A stretch of 64,000 bases of DNA from Brucellaceae bacterium (GTDB taxonomy: Bacteria > Pseudomonadota > Alphaproteobacteria > Rhizobiales > Rhizobiaceae). The stretch spans positions 1 to 64,000 of the forward strand of contig JACKJW010000003.1 of assembly GCA_020637755.1 (NCBI GenBank), written 5' to 3'. The notes below the pieces were generated by a model. It saw only the letters and a list, made by a program, of their open reading frames with translations, did no database searches and was not told where the DNA came from. Shown here piece after piece: positions 41,978-50,118 of the stretch; the stretch's first letter is position 1, and each line of letters begins with the position of its first letter. A program made the translations under genes and the position numbers.

Positions 41978-42032
41978 GGCCTGTCACGCCGGAGGTCGCG
42001 GGTTCGAGCCCCGTCACTCGCGCCATTTTTTC
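41978..42032 (+). repeat. attR of the tRNA-Asp islet (tRNA 3' fragment)
   Basis: Second copy of the 55-bp repeat, including the T arm and CCA of tRNA-Asp but no 5' half, so it is not a functional tRNA. Confidence 0.9.
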
Positions 42033-42107
42033 CTTCAAAAGCAAGGCCTTGATTTCGGCATTTGGCCGAAGGCCAACGGCTTTGATGTTACCTTTGCGCG
42101 GGCACTG

Positions 42108-43661
42108 TCACGTGCGCTCTGGCAGAAGCCTTTCGATGTCCTTCAGGCTGGTCTGCCCGCCCGGCGAAAACAGCATGGTTCCCAGCGCTGCACGGGCCGG
42201 GCGCAGCGCCGCGCCCGCATCCTGCGCGGCATGCCGTTCCAGATGGGTATAGAGCGCCATGGCATCGCCGGATTGCGCAAGATCGCGCGCCTGCCGGAGC
42301 GCGTGCAACATTGCCCGCCTGTGGCGATGACGCGCCCATGCGGGAGCCAGCAGGGCGGGCGCTCCTGCCAGCAGGGCCGCAGCCAGCAGGGCCAGTCCGC
42401 TTGCCGCCAGCAGGCCGGGCGCGGTGGTCACACGCAGCCATGCCGCAAGCCTTCCCGCCAGTCCGCGCCTTTCGTCAGCCTGGCGGAGCAGGGCGTTACG
42501 GTCCGGCGCACCGATGTTGATCCGCCGGGCGGGAATGATCGATTCGCGCGTCTGGCGCGATTGCGTGTCCCACCAGGAGAGCCGGATCGTGTCCGGGAAC
42601 ACCGGTACGGGACTGAGTGCACGCACCCGGTAGGTGAAGGAGGCGCGGGCCGTCATGCCCTCCGGCGTCACCTCCTGGCTGCGCTCGGATGCAATGCGCG
42701 TGATACCGAGCGCCCGGCTTTCCGGCATCAGGACATCGGGCAATTGCGAGGCGGTGACGCCGCGCGCCGAAAGCGTCAGAACGCGCGTCACCTCGTCGCC
42801 CGCATTCAGCTCGCGCACATCCTGCGACCAGTCTTCCGCGAGCGTGAGATCGCGGGCGGGCAGCCACCATTTGCCTTCAGGGAAAACCGAAGGCAGCACA
42901 TTGAACGAAATGGAAGGAGCGGTGACGGAGAAGAGCCCGCGCTCGACCCGTGAGCTGATCATCTCTCCGCTGAGCTTGAGTTCGGGGATCGTCATTGCGC
43001 CGGACCGTTCCGGAAAGATCAGCCAGCGCCATGCAATCTGCCGCCAGCCTGCGGCTTCGTCCACCGTGCGCCGTTCGGTCCAGACCGGCACGGCCCTGAA
43101 GCCGTCGAGGACCGGCACCGGCAGGCGGTCGGCAAGGATGGGATGGCGGTGGCTGAAGACAACGTCAAGAACGACTTCTTCCTGAACGCGTGGATCGCGC
43201 CGCGAGACCGTCATCTCCAGCTTCAGGTCGTCGGGACCGGGAGCCCAGGCCGGGGGCGCCTCCGCCAGCACGTTCACCACGACCGAATTGGACGCGACCT
43301 CACCGGCAAACAGGGGCCCGATAATGACGGTCCCGGCATTCAGCGGCTGAATCTCCACGCGCCGCAGGCGGATCTCGACCACTTTGCCCCCGACAACAGC
43401 AATGCGCGTGCCGCGCGTCTCCCGGCCGAGTTTGGCGACCGCCTCCAGCGGTGCCGTGTCGGCCGGCTCTGGCAGTCCCACCGTCTCGATGTCGAGGAAA
43501 AGCGTATCCCCAAGCACGATCTGGGAGGAATCAAGCCGCAACGTTACGGATTGGTCGGCAAGCTGCGCCTGCGCCGGTCGTGGAAGGCCCGCAAGAAGGA
43601 TGGCGAGCAGAAAGGTCAGCAAGGAGAGGACGACAAGGACGAGCGGTCTTGCACCTACCAT
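42108..43661 (-). CDS. BatD-like protein
   Basis: A 517-residue secreted-then-anchored protein of the BatD (aerotolerance) family. A signal anchor (LVLVVLSLLTFLLAILLAGL) is followed by beta-rich repeats with DSSQIVLGDTLFLDIETVGL and VSRRDPRVQEEVVLDVVFSH, and near residue 420 a TM helix (LLAASGLALLAAALLAGAPA) and cytoplasmic tail. It is the last gene of a nine-gene operon that begins at 49981, and overlaps the TPR gene by 7 bp. In that setting it probably works with the MoxR/VWA complex on dehydrogenase maturation. Confidence 0.85.
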   Translation of the reverse strand: MVGARPLVLVVLSLLTFLLAILLAGLPRPAQAQLADQSVTLRLDSSQIVLGDTLFLDIETVGLPEPADTAPLEAVAKLGRETRGTRIAVVGGKVVEIRLRRVEIQPLNAGTVIIGPLFAGEVASNSVVVNVLAEAPPAWAPGPDDLKLEMTVSRRDPRVQEEVVLDVVFSHRHPILADRLPVPVLDGFRAVPVWTERRTVDEAAGWRQIAWRWLIFPERSGAMTIPELKLSGEMISSRVERGLFSVTAPSISFNVLPSVFPEGKWWLPARDLTLAEDWSQDVRELNAGDEVTRVLTLSARGVTASQLPDVLMPESRALGITRIASERSQEVTPEGMTARASFTYRVRALSPVPVFPDTIRLSWWDTQSRQTRESIIPARRINIGAPDRNALLRQADERRGLAGRLAAWLRVTTAPGLLAASGLALLAAALLAGAPALLAPAWARHRHRRAMLHALRQARDLAQSGDAMALYTHLERHAAQDAGAALRPARAALGTMLFSPGGQTSLKDIERLLPERT

Positions 43662-44533
43662 GGGGACTGCCCCTCATCTGGCGCATTGCCCGCCGCCTTG
43701 CGCCGCCGGGCTTCCAACGCGATCCGGCTTTTCAGGAAGCGGGCCGGATTGTCGGAAATCGTGTTCAGCCATTGCTCGGTCGCCTGCGCACCTTCGAGCC
43801 GGGCACGCAAGGCCGCTGATTTCGGGTCCGCCGCCTCCGCGCTTTCGCTGGAAGCTGCGGCCTGTTCTGCCTGCTCCTCGCGCTCGCCTTCCGGCTTGCC
43901 GCCCTGCGTCCGGCTGGCGCCGTCCTTGCCATCCTCTTGCGGGCGCTCACCACCGGGTGTGTCGCCCTTTGCGCCACCCTTTGTGGCATCGGTGGCGTCG
44001 CTCTCTTGCTGGTCCCTGCTCTCGCCCTTTTGCTGCTCCTCGCGGCGGCGCTCGGCGCCATCCTTCTGATCCCCGCTTTCGGCGGCCTTGTCATCTTCCG
44101 GCTTCGGCTTCTCGTCCACCTCGTCGATGGCGCGGGCCTTGGGCTGAAGAGCGGCCTGTCCCTTGTTGTCTTCCGCCCTTGCCAGCAACTCGCGCATCAC
44201 GCCGGCATTGAAGGCGGCATCTGGAAAATCCGGGCGGCGCGCCAGGGCCGCACGGTAACTTTCAAGCGCCAGCGCATAATAGCCGAGCTGGGCGTAGGCA
44301 TTGCCAAGGTTGAACAGCGAATCTGGATCACTGGCGCGCACGAAGGCCTCTACCGCCCGCCACCACTGCCCGGACTTGTAGAGCGCCGCGCCCTTCCATG
44401 CGGGATCGCTGAAGAGTTCCGCGGCCTCGGCATGCCGGCCTTCCAGATAGAGGCGGTGTGCGGTCCAGTCATCGCTTGCCTGCGCCGGGGAAGCGGCAAT
44501 CCATGCGGCCAGAAGCAGCAGGCGCCGTCTCAT
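43655..44533 (-). CDS. TPR protein with charged tail (BatC/MxaK-like)
   Basis: A 292-residue protein with signal peptide (LLLLAAWIAASPAQASDDWT), a TPR region at about 20-115 (LFNLGNAYAQLGYYALALES and YRAALARRPDFPDAAFNAGV) and a long Glu/Lys/Asp/Gln-rich linker (about 120-240), then SAALRARLEGAQATEQWLNT and a short tail. Bat operons usually contain such a TPR protein, and mxaK of the mxa operon is comparable. It overlaps both neighbours by 4-7 bp, so coupling within the operon is tight. Confidence 0.82.
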   Translation of the reverse strand: MRRRLLLLAAWIAASPAQASDDWTAHRLYLEGRHAEAAELFSDPAWKGAALYKSGQWWRAVEAFVRASDPDSLFNLGNAYAQLGYYALALESYRAALARRPDFPDAAFNAGVMRELLARAEDNKGQAALQPKARAIDEVDEKPKPEDDKAAESGDQKDGAERRREEQQKGESRDQQESDATDATKGGAKGDTPGGERPQEDGKDGASRTQGGKPEGEREEQAEQAAASSESAEAADPKSAALRARLEGAQATEQWLNTISDNPARFLKSRIALEARRRKAAGNAPDEGQSPW

Positions 44534-45447
44534 GCGAGCCTCCGGCGCATGTCGGCGAGCAGGAAGGGGATGGCCGCGACAAGCACCCAGTGGGCGATGC
44601 CTTGCCAGCCTTCCGCTTCCAGCGGGTTGGTGGCCAGCGGATCGGCCGCCGCGCCGGATTCTGCTGCCAGTGCCGCGATGTCGATTGCCCCGGCACCATC
44701 CGTCACGACGAGACTGCCGTTTCCTGCCGCAGCAAGGCGCTGGTTGGCGGCCATGTCCTGCGGCGCGGGTGTCTCCGTTGTCTCGCCGGCAAAGGCCAGC
44801 ACATCAATGCGATGGCCCCTGGCGGCAAACTGCGCGGCTGTCGCAAGAGCTGCAGGTGTCACCACCGGAGCGTCGGAGAGGATGAACAGCCGCGCCCGCG
44901 ACACGCCGGAGTCGGAGACAATGGAGGCGGCAAGCGACAGCGCGCGCGCCACATCCGAGCCTTCCGTGGGGATCAAGCCGGTTTCCAGCACACCGGCCGC
45001 CGCCTCGTATTGCCGCCGGTCAAAGGAGAAGGGCTCGGCCAGATAGGCATCACCGGAAAACACAGCAAGGCCGGCCGCCCTTGCCCCGGCGGCCTTGGAA
45101 AGCGCCAGCGCGGCATTGCGTGCGGCAGCAATGCGCGTCGGGCGTATGTCATCCAGTCCCATGGATTTGGAGACATCCACCATCACCAGCCAGGCTTCCG
45201 CATGCCGCCATGCATTCTGGTTATCGGCACGGATTGCCGGTGCGCTCAATGCCGCAAAGCCGATCGCAGCGGCGATCCAGCCCGGATGCAATCCCGCTCC
45301 GGTGGCTGGCTTTGGTCTCAGCCAGGCAAGCACCTGCGGGTTCATCACCCGCCCCCAGCCATCGCGCAAGGCGCTGCTGCGGGCGGCAAGGGCCATGGCA
45401 AGGCAGGCAAGGGCGGCAAGCAGCCAGAGCGGGTGCAGGACCGTCAT
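44530..45447 (-). CDS. VWA domain membrane protein (BatB/MxaL-like)
   Basis: A 305-residue inner-membrane protein with a von Willebrand A domain. AWLVMVDVSKSMGLDDIRPT has the DxSxS metal-site (MIDAS) motif, and FILSDAPVVTPAALATA a second part of the site. Hydrophobic segments near the start and end anchor it. Two VWA proteins next to a MoxR ATPase mark a MoxR-AAA/VWA system; the mxaC and mxaL proteins play this part in metal insertion into methanol dehydrogenase. It overlaps the next VWA gene by 4 bp. Confidence 0.88.
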   Translation of the reverse strand: MTVLHPLWLLAALACLAMALAARSSALRDGWGRVMNPQVLAWLRPKPATGAGLHPGWIAAAIGFAALSAPAIRADNQNAWRHAEAWLVMVDVSKSMGLDDIRPTRIAAARNAALALSKAAGARAAGLAVFSGDAYLAEPFSFDRRQYEAAAGVLETGLIPTEGSDVARALSLAASIVSDSGVSRARLFILSDAPVVTPAALATAAQFAARGHRIDVLAFAGETTETPAPQDMAANQRLAAAGNGSLVVTDGAGAIDIAALAAESGAAADPLATNPLEAEGWQGIAHWVLVAAIPFLLADMRRRLA

Positions 45448-46424
45448 GCGCGCTCCTCCCGCCAGGCGGCCGCAAGTGCCAGACCGAGCAGAACCAGCAT
45501 CGCTGCAATCGCATAGCCGGTCAGGTCTTGGCGCGGAACGAAGGGAGGGGCAGGGGCCTTGCCGCCTTCCAGCGCGTCGATGGCATCATAGGCAGCTTTC
45601 AATTCCTCTGTCGTGCGGGCACGAAAGAACGTGCCGCCAGATGCTTCCGCCACCTCGCGCAAGGTCTTTTCGTCCAGATCGGCCGATGGGTCGATAGGGT
45701 CGCCGGCAGCGTCGGCGCGCTCGCTGCCAAGCCCGATGGCGTGGATGCGGATGCGGTTTTCGGCCGCAAGGCGCGCGGCATCCTCCGGCTCCGCTGAGCC
45801 GGAATTGTTGGTGCCGTCGGAAAGCAGGATGATGGCACGTTCAGGAGCGGGGTCATCGCGCAGCTTGACGATGGCCAGGCCCAGTGCCTCGCCGATGGCA
45901 GTGGTGCGCCCGGCCATGCCGATGGCGCTTTCGCCGAGCGCGTGGGCAACGGAGGCCCGGTCAAACGAGACCGGGCTTGCCGAAAACGCCTCTTCACCGA
46001 ACAGCACAAGGCCCACACGGTCACCCTGCCGCGCCGTCAGAAAGGCACCCGCCACCGTTTTCACCGCCGCAAGCCGGTCGGTGACCTGACCGCCGATCAC
46101 GAAATCCCGCTTTTCCATGCTTCCGGAAAGGTCAATGACCAATTCGAGCGCGCGCCCGCTCGCCGGTGCGACCTGCTCTCCGGAGATGATGCCCGGCTGG
46201 GCAATCCCTGTGACAAGCGCGGTCCAGACGAGCGCGGGCAGCAGAAGACGGGCCGGCGGGCGGCGTCCGCTGCTTCCCTCCGCATCCATCGCCTCGGCCA
46301 AGGCAGGGGGCACGCGCAGCGGAGACGCCGGCGCACGGTTTCTGCCCGCCAGTGCCAGAATCAGGGGCAAGGGCAGCAAAAGGAATGCGAGCGGCCAGCC
46401 GAAACTTACCATGGGCGCCACCAT
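45444..46424 (-). CDS. VWA domain membrane protein (BatA/MxaC-like)
   Basis: A 326-residue protein with N-terminal TM helix (WPLAFLLLPLPLILALAG), a second helix, then a VWA domain with MIDAS motif LELVIDLSGSMEKRDF, VGLVLFGEEAFSASPVSFDR, GMAGRTTAIGEALGLAI and AIILLSDGTNNSGSAEPEDA, and a C-terminal TM. It overlaps the DUF4381 gene by 19 bp with start 46424, or 7 bp with ATG 46412; both starts lack a strong Shine-Dalgarno. Confidence 0.9.
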   Translation of the reverse strand: MVAPMVSFGWPLAFLLLPLPLILALAGRNRAPASPLRVPPALAEAMDAEGSSGRRPPARLLLPALVWTALVTGIAQPGIISGEQVAPASGRALELVIDLSGSMEKRDFVIGGQVTDRLAAVKTVAGAFLTARQGDRVGLVLFGEEAFSASPVSFDRASVAHALGESAIGMAGRTTAIGEALGLAIVKLRDDPAPERAIILLSDGTNNSGSAEPEDAARLAAENRIRIHAIGLGSERADAAGDPIDPSADLDEKTLREVAEASGGTFFRARTTEELKAAYDAIDALEGGKAPAPPFVPRQDLTGYAIAAMLVLLGLALAAAWREERA

Positions 46425-46882
46425 GGTCCGGTCAGCGCCCGGAGAACGCCCTTGGTCAAGGCATCCCGGTCGGCAGAGACGCCGGGGGCATAAAGGGCGT
46501 CGCCGAAGATGCGGCCCTCTCCCCGGGTAAAAAAATCTGTCGCAAAATGCTGGTCAAGCCAGCGCAGCCAAGCGTCACCGCTGAGTGCGGCCGCCGCCGT
46601 CCCGCCACTGCGCGAAGCTTCGTCGCGCAGAAGATGGGCAAGCGCTGCCACTCCCGCCTCGCCCGGCAGGCGCATGGCGCCATCAATGCGCGCGCCCATT
46701 GCCCGGCGCGCTGGGCTGCGGCGGCGCAACAGTGCGGTGATCAGCAGCAGGGCAGAGAGAAAGGTGAAGGCGGCCAAGGCCAGAAGCACCCAGTCCGGCA
46801 GGCCATCCGGCGGTGGCGGCAGGCGGATGTCACGCAGTGTGTCAAGCGGGTTGGCGGCAGGGGAGGGGTTGGTCGCGGCCAT
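46406..46882 (-). CDS. DUF4381 domain protein
   Basis: A 158-residue protein with one TM helix (LPDWVLLALAAFTFLSALLL) after a Pro-rich N-terminus that has the family start DTLRDIRLPPPPDGLPDW. The cytoplasmic part ends GVLRALTGPWWRPW. DUF4381 proteins go with MoxR/DUF58/VWA sets; in mxa operons MxaA fills the place. Exact role unknown. It is 7 bp downstream of the DUF58 gene. Confidence 0.85.
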   Translation of the reverse strand: MAATNPSPAANPLDTLRDIRLPPPPDGLPDWVLLALAAFTFLSALLLITALLRRRSPARRAMGARIDGAMRLPGEAGVAALAHLLRDEASRSGGTAAAALSGDAWLRWLDQHFATDFFTRGEGRIFGDALYAPGVSADRDALTKGVLRALTGPWWRPW

Positions 46883-46889
46883 GGCTGCC

Positions 46890-47834
46890 TCACAGCCATC
46901 CGCGCGCTTCGAGCGCCAGCAGCACGTCTCCCGGCGGCGTTGTGGTCAGCACCGGCAGCACGGGAACCATGGCCCGCTCAAGCTGCTCGTGGACTGCCGC
47001 GCGGTGGCTTGCCAGACGGGCGAGAAGCGCCTCGCGGGAAAAGGCATCGGCCCGGAATACTGTGCTTCCGGCGGCCCCTTCGTAGGCATAGCGGCCAGCC
47101 GGAAGTCCTTCGGCCTCGCAGGGGTCCAGAAGATGGAGTATGGCCAGCCGTCTGCGCCGTCCCGCCTCCAGTATGTCGGCCTCGAATTCCTGTCCGGGTC
47201 CGTCCAGACCGGTGATGAGCAGGGCCGCACCGGAAGCGCGTCCCGCGCCGTTGAGCCATGAGATGCAATCGGCAAGGGGAGCATCCGGCGCCGCGCCACG
47301 CGCCTTGGCCGTCGCGCTGGCCCCCGCGAAGCGCCCGGCGATCAGCCCCGCACCGGCAAGCGCGCCCTTGGTTCCTGCTGCCGGGCGGCTGGCGGACATG
47401 CCTCCGGCGTCAAACACCGCCGCGCCCGCGCGGTCACCATCCGCGCTGGCCTGCCAGAGGATCGCGGCAGCCAGTTCGCCCGCGCGCACCGCCTTCAGGC
47501 AGGCCGTGCCAGTGAACATGGAAGCCCGGAAATCGACCGCAACCGTGATCGCACGCTCACGCTCCTCGCGGTAAAGCCGGGTGTGCGGCTTGCCGGTGCG
47601 CGCCGTCACGTTCCAGTCGATGTGGCGCACATCATCGCCGTCGGCATAGGCGCGCAGATCATCGAAATCCAGCCCGTGGCCGCGCTTTGGCCCGCGTACC
47701 AGACCCGGAAAATGTGTCAGGCCGCGCAGCGAACGGCCACCGCCAGCCAACATGGAAAGGCGCATGGCAACCAGGCGGTCAAGCGTCAGCTCCGTTGCAT
47801 TGTCTCCAGCACTGCCGCCCACGGCGCTTGTCAT
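46890..47834 (-). CDS. DUF58 protein (MxaS-like)
   Basis: A 314-residue protein with the DUF58 signature: GPKRGHGLDFDDLRAYADGD and VRHIDWNVTARTGKPHTRLY, followed by a VWA-like fold including ITVAVDFRASMFTGTACLKA. It lacks the N-terminal TM helices of longer DUF58 proteins, so it is soluble or peripheral. It follows the MoxR gene by 7 bp. In mxa operons the equivalent is MxaS. Confidence 0.9.
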   Translation of the reverse strand: MTSAVGGSAGDNATELTLDRLVAMRLSMLAGGGRSLRGLTHFPGLVRGPKRGHGLDFDDLRAYADGDDVRHIDWNVTARTGKPHTRLYREERERAITVAVDFRASMFTGTACLKAVRAGELAAAILWQASADGDRAGAAVFDAGGMSASRPAAGTKGALAGAGLIAGRFAGASATAKARGAAPDAPLADCISWLNGAGRASGAALLITGLDGPGQEFEADILEAGRRRRLAILHLLDPCEAEGLPAGRYAYEGAAGSTVFRADAFSREALLARLASHRAAVHEQLERAMVPVLPVLTTTPPGDVLLALEARGWL

Positions 47835-47841
47835 GCGTGCC

Positions 47842-48825
47842 TCACGTCAGCGGAGTCGCGGCAACAATGGCATCGACCACCGCGCCGGCGGTGCGGCCGG
47901 AGGCGCGCGCCTTGTAGGTCAGGCCGATACGCCCGGACAGCACGTCGCGCGCAAGGCCGCGCACATCGCCGGGCAGCACATGGTCGCGTCCGGCCAGCCA
48001 GGCCGCAGCCTGGGATGCCTGTGCCAGGCCGATGGACCCGCGCGGCGAGGCGGCATGCTCGATGTCGGCTGCCTCCGCACCACCCGGCCCTTCCCCGCGC
48101 GTGGCGGCGACAAGGCGCACGACATAGTCGCGAATCGCAGCCGAAACGTGCACGGCGCGAACCTGCGCCTGCGCATCGGTCAGAAGGCCGGGTGACAGGA
48201 AGGCGTGCGGGAGCGAAGGGGCAGCCGAGCTTTCATCGAGCGCCAGATCGAGGATCGCGCGCTCTTCCTCCTCCTTGGGCATCGGCACGGTGACAAAGAA
48301 CAGGAACCGGTCCAGCTGGGCTTCCGGCAGCGGATAGGTGCCCTCATGCTCGATGGGGTTCTGCGTCGCCGCCACCAGAAAGGGTCGCTCCAGCCTGCGT
48401 GTCTCTCCGCCCGCGCTGATCTGGCCTTCGCCCATGGCCTCCAGCAGGGCAGACTGCACCTTGGGCGGTGCGCGGTTCACCTCGTCCATCAGAACCACAT
48501 TGGCGAAGAGCGGGCCTTGCACAAACTCGAAGTGCCCGGTTTCGGGGCGGAAGACCGTCGTGCCGGTCAGGTCGGCGGGCAGCAGGTCGGGCGTGGCCTG
48601 GATGCGCACGAACCGGGCTGAGACACATTGCGCGAAAAGCCGGATCGCGCGCGTCTTGGCAAGACCTGGTGCCCCTTCGATCAGCACGTGACCGCTGGTC
48701 AGCAGCGCAATCATCAGCCGGTCCACCAGGTCGGGCCGGCCGATGAGCCGCGCATTGAGAAAGCTGCGTGCGGCATGGAAGGCCTCAAGCGGCGACGGCA
48801 TGGCGGGCGGGGTCATCTCTGTCAT
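47842..48825 (-). CDS. MoxR family AAA ATPase (MxaR-like)
   Basis: A 327-residue MoxR ATPase. Walker A is IEGAPGLAKTRAIRLFAQ, Walker B NVVLMDEVNRAPPKVQSALL, sensor 1 RPFLVAATQNPIEHEGTYPL, then PEAQLDRFLF. MoxR proteins work with VWA partners as metallo-chaperones; MxaR-like ones assist methanol dehydrogenase. The start is ATG 48825; a GTG at 48834 overlaps the upstream stop (GTGA) and is an alternative. No N-terminal signal. Confidence 0.92.
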   Translation of the reverse strand: MTEMTPPAMPSPLEAFHAARSFLNARLIGRPDLVDRLMIALLTSGHVLIEGAPGLAKTRAIRLFAQCVSARFVRIQATPDLLPADLTGTTVFRPETGHFEFVQGPLFANVVLMDEVNRAPPKVQSALLEAMGEGQISAGGETRRLERPFLVAATQNPIEHEGTYPLPEAQLDRFLFFVTVPMPKEEEERAILDLALDESSAAPSLPHAFLSPGLLTDAQAQVRAVHVSAAIRDYVVRLVAATRGEGPGGAEAADIEHAASPRGSIGLAQASQAAAWLAGRDHVLPGDVRGLARDVLSGRIGLTYKARASGRTAGAVVDAIVAATPLT

Positions 48826-48830
48826 CGCGG

Positions 48831-49394
48831 TCACCGGATCACGAGGGAAGGAAAGGCGCGGCGCTTCCGGTCGGCTTCGAGGAATTCCGCGGGATCGAGC
48901 GGGCGGGCATTCTCGGTTTCCGGAGGCGAGGCCAGCACGTTGAAGTCGCCCTCCAGCAGCGTGCCTTCCAGTGTGGAGGTTGCGCCCGGTTTCAGGCGGA
49001 AGTAGAGCCCGTTCCATGCGTCAATGCCGAACTCGGCTGGAGCCTTGCGAATGAACAGCAGGCTATATTCTAGGTCTGTCAGATCATCGGCGCTGATGGT
49101 CCCGCGCATGGAATAAGGATAGGGCAGATGACAATACCATTCGGCAGCCGCTTCAAGGCAGCGAAACGGTCGCATGGACAGGAAGTGCTCGCTGAAAGGA
49201 CCGGATGACAGGTCAACGGCAAAGCCGCGTTCGCCATTGGGCTGGAGCGGCCCGAAGGTGACCGAGCCGATCTCTGTCCCGGTCCCGTCCTGCGCACCAA
49301 GCACGATGCGTGCCTTCTCGGGCAAGCGCTCAAATACGGCCTGCGGCGACAGAGCGAGCCCGCCGAACAGGACGAGGGCGGCAACCTGCATCAT
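48831..49394 (-). CDS. Secreted protein of the xox operon, family not recognised
   Basis: A 187-residue protein with a short hydrophobic leader (MQVAALVLFGGLALSPQAVF). The mature part includes FAVDLSSGPFSEHFLSMRPF, RCLEAAAEWYCHLPYPYSMR and SLLFIRKAPAEFGIDAWNGL, with two Cys residues that could pair. I do not recognise the family. It overlaps the CXXCW gene by 4 bp and is 5 bp ahead of the MoxR gene, so it is part of the maturation operon. ATG 49394 has GGGAG 7 nt upstream. Confidence 0.75.
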   Translation of the reverse strand: MMQVAALVLFGGLALSPQAVFERLPEKARIVLGAQDGTGTEIGSVTFGPLQPNGERGFAVDLSSGPFSEHFLSMRPFRCLEAAAEWYCHLPYPYSMRGTISADDLTDLEYSLLFIRKAPAEFGIDAWNGLYFRLKPGATSTLEGTLLEGDFNVLASPPETENARPLDPAEFLEADRKRRAFPSLVIR

Positions 49395-49981
49395 TGGACC
49401 TCTCCCAGAAAATTGACCGGCTCGGCCGGCACGGTGGCGCCGCCGTCCTCGCGCCATTGGTCGGTGCCGCCGGGATACCAGTAGACCGCCGCATGCCCCC
49501 AAAGCACGGCGCGCCGCGCCGCATTCCAGCCTTGCCAGCAATCGGCGGTGCAATAGAAAACCAGTGGGCGCGCCGTGTTACCCGCCGTCAGGCTTTCGAG
49601 ATTGCGCCTGAAATAGGCCTCAAGGCCGGGTTCCAGAAAGCCGCGCCCCACCTCCGGCAGCCAGACCGAACCGGCAATGTTGTCGCGGTTCTCGCTGTTG
49701 CGCCAGCTGCCGTCGAGCGGGTCGGGTCCGGCCCCCTTGGGCGGATAGACATCGATGAGCAGGGCGCCTGGCGTGACCATCAGGGCCTTGAGCGCGCCGG
49801 TGCCCAGCACCGTCCCGCCGGGCAACACATCGGGCACGGGCGCGCGGTAACGCTCCATGCGAAACCCCGTTGCCGGGTCCACGCCTTCGGGCAACTCCCC
49901 GCCGCATGCCGGCAAGGCCGGACTGGCAGCTAGGAAACCCGCAGCGGCCATGGCATTCAGCCAGACGCGCCATGCGGCCAT
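49391..49981 (-). CDS. PQQ-dependent catabolism-associated CXXCW protein
   Basis: A 196-residue rhodanese-like periplasmic protein of the family found next to PQQ alcohol dehydrogenases. After a signal peptide (NAMAAAGFLAASPALPACGG) it has ALLIDVYPPKGAGPD, then the motif LVFYCTADCWQGWNAARRAV in which two Cys flank three residues and a Trp follows, and VYWYPGGTDQWREDGG. It would handle a cysteine-based reaction in the periplasm, perhaps for cytochrome or dehydrogenase maturation. It is the first gene of the operon running to 42108. Confidence 0.92.
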   Translation of the reverse strand: MAAWRVWLNAMAAAGFLAASPALPACGGELPEGVDPATGFRMERYRAPVPDVLPGGTVLGTGALKALMVTPGALLIDVYPPKGAGPDPLDGSWRNSENRDNIAGSVWLPEVGRGFLEPGLEAYFRRNLESLTAGNTARPLVFYCTADCWQGWNAARRAVLWGHAAVYWYPGGTDQWREDGGATVPAEPVNFLGEVQ

Positions 49982-50028
49982 TCAAGTTCCTCCCATGACA
50001 AGTATGGGCGGCGGCACGGGTGCCTGCA

Positions 50029-50045
50029 TCTGTACCATAGTGCAA
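50029..50045 (+). promoter_or_regulatory. xox motif, site 1
   Basis: TCTGTACCATAGTGCAA, a variant of TGTGYACYAWAKSRCAA. It lies 73 nt before the importer start at 50119 and 47 bp before the divergent CXXCW start, so it could serve both. Confidence 0.55.
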
Positions 50046-50118
50046 TTCGCCCGCTTGCGCGCGCGACCTACGATGGGCTGAAGCGCACCATGATCAAGCG
50101 ATGCGCCGGGAGGATGGC

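Larger units (their letters stand above)
39960..42032 (+). mobile_element. tRNA-Asp islet of about 2 kb bounded by 55-bp direct repeats
   Basis: Exact 55-bp repeats (39960-40014 and 41978-42032) mark an insertion in the 3' half of tRNA-Asp; the left copy keeps the tRNA whole, the right copy is a tRNA 3' fragment. The DNA between is clearly AT-rich against its GC-rich surroundings and differs in codon use. It holds one gene (40282-41730). No integrase, excisionase or transposase was recognised, so it is either a remnant or was mobilised in trans. Confidence 0.88.

Noticed and set aside
41769..41978. 69-codon frame as an islet gene or integrase remnant
   Set aside because: No Shine-Dalgarno, no integrase motif (Arg-His-Arg-Tyr pattern absent), and it runs into the attR repeat.
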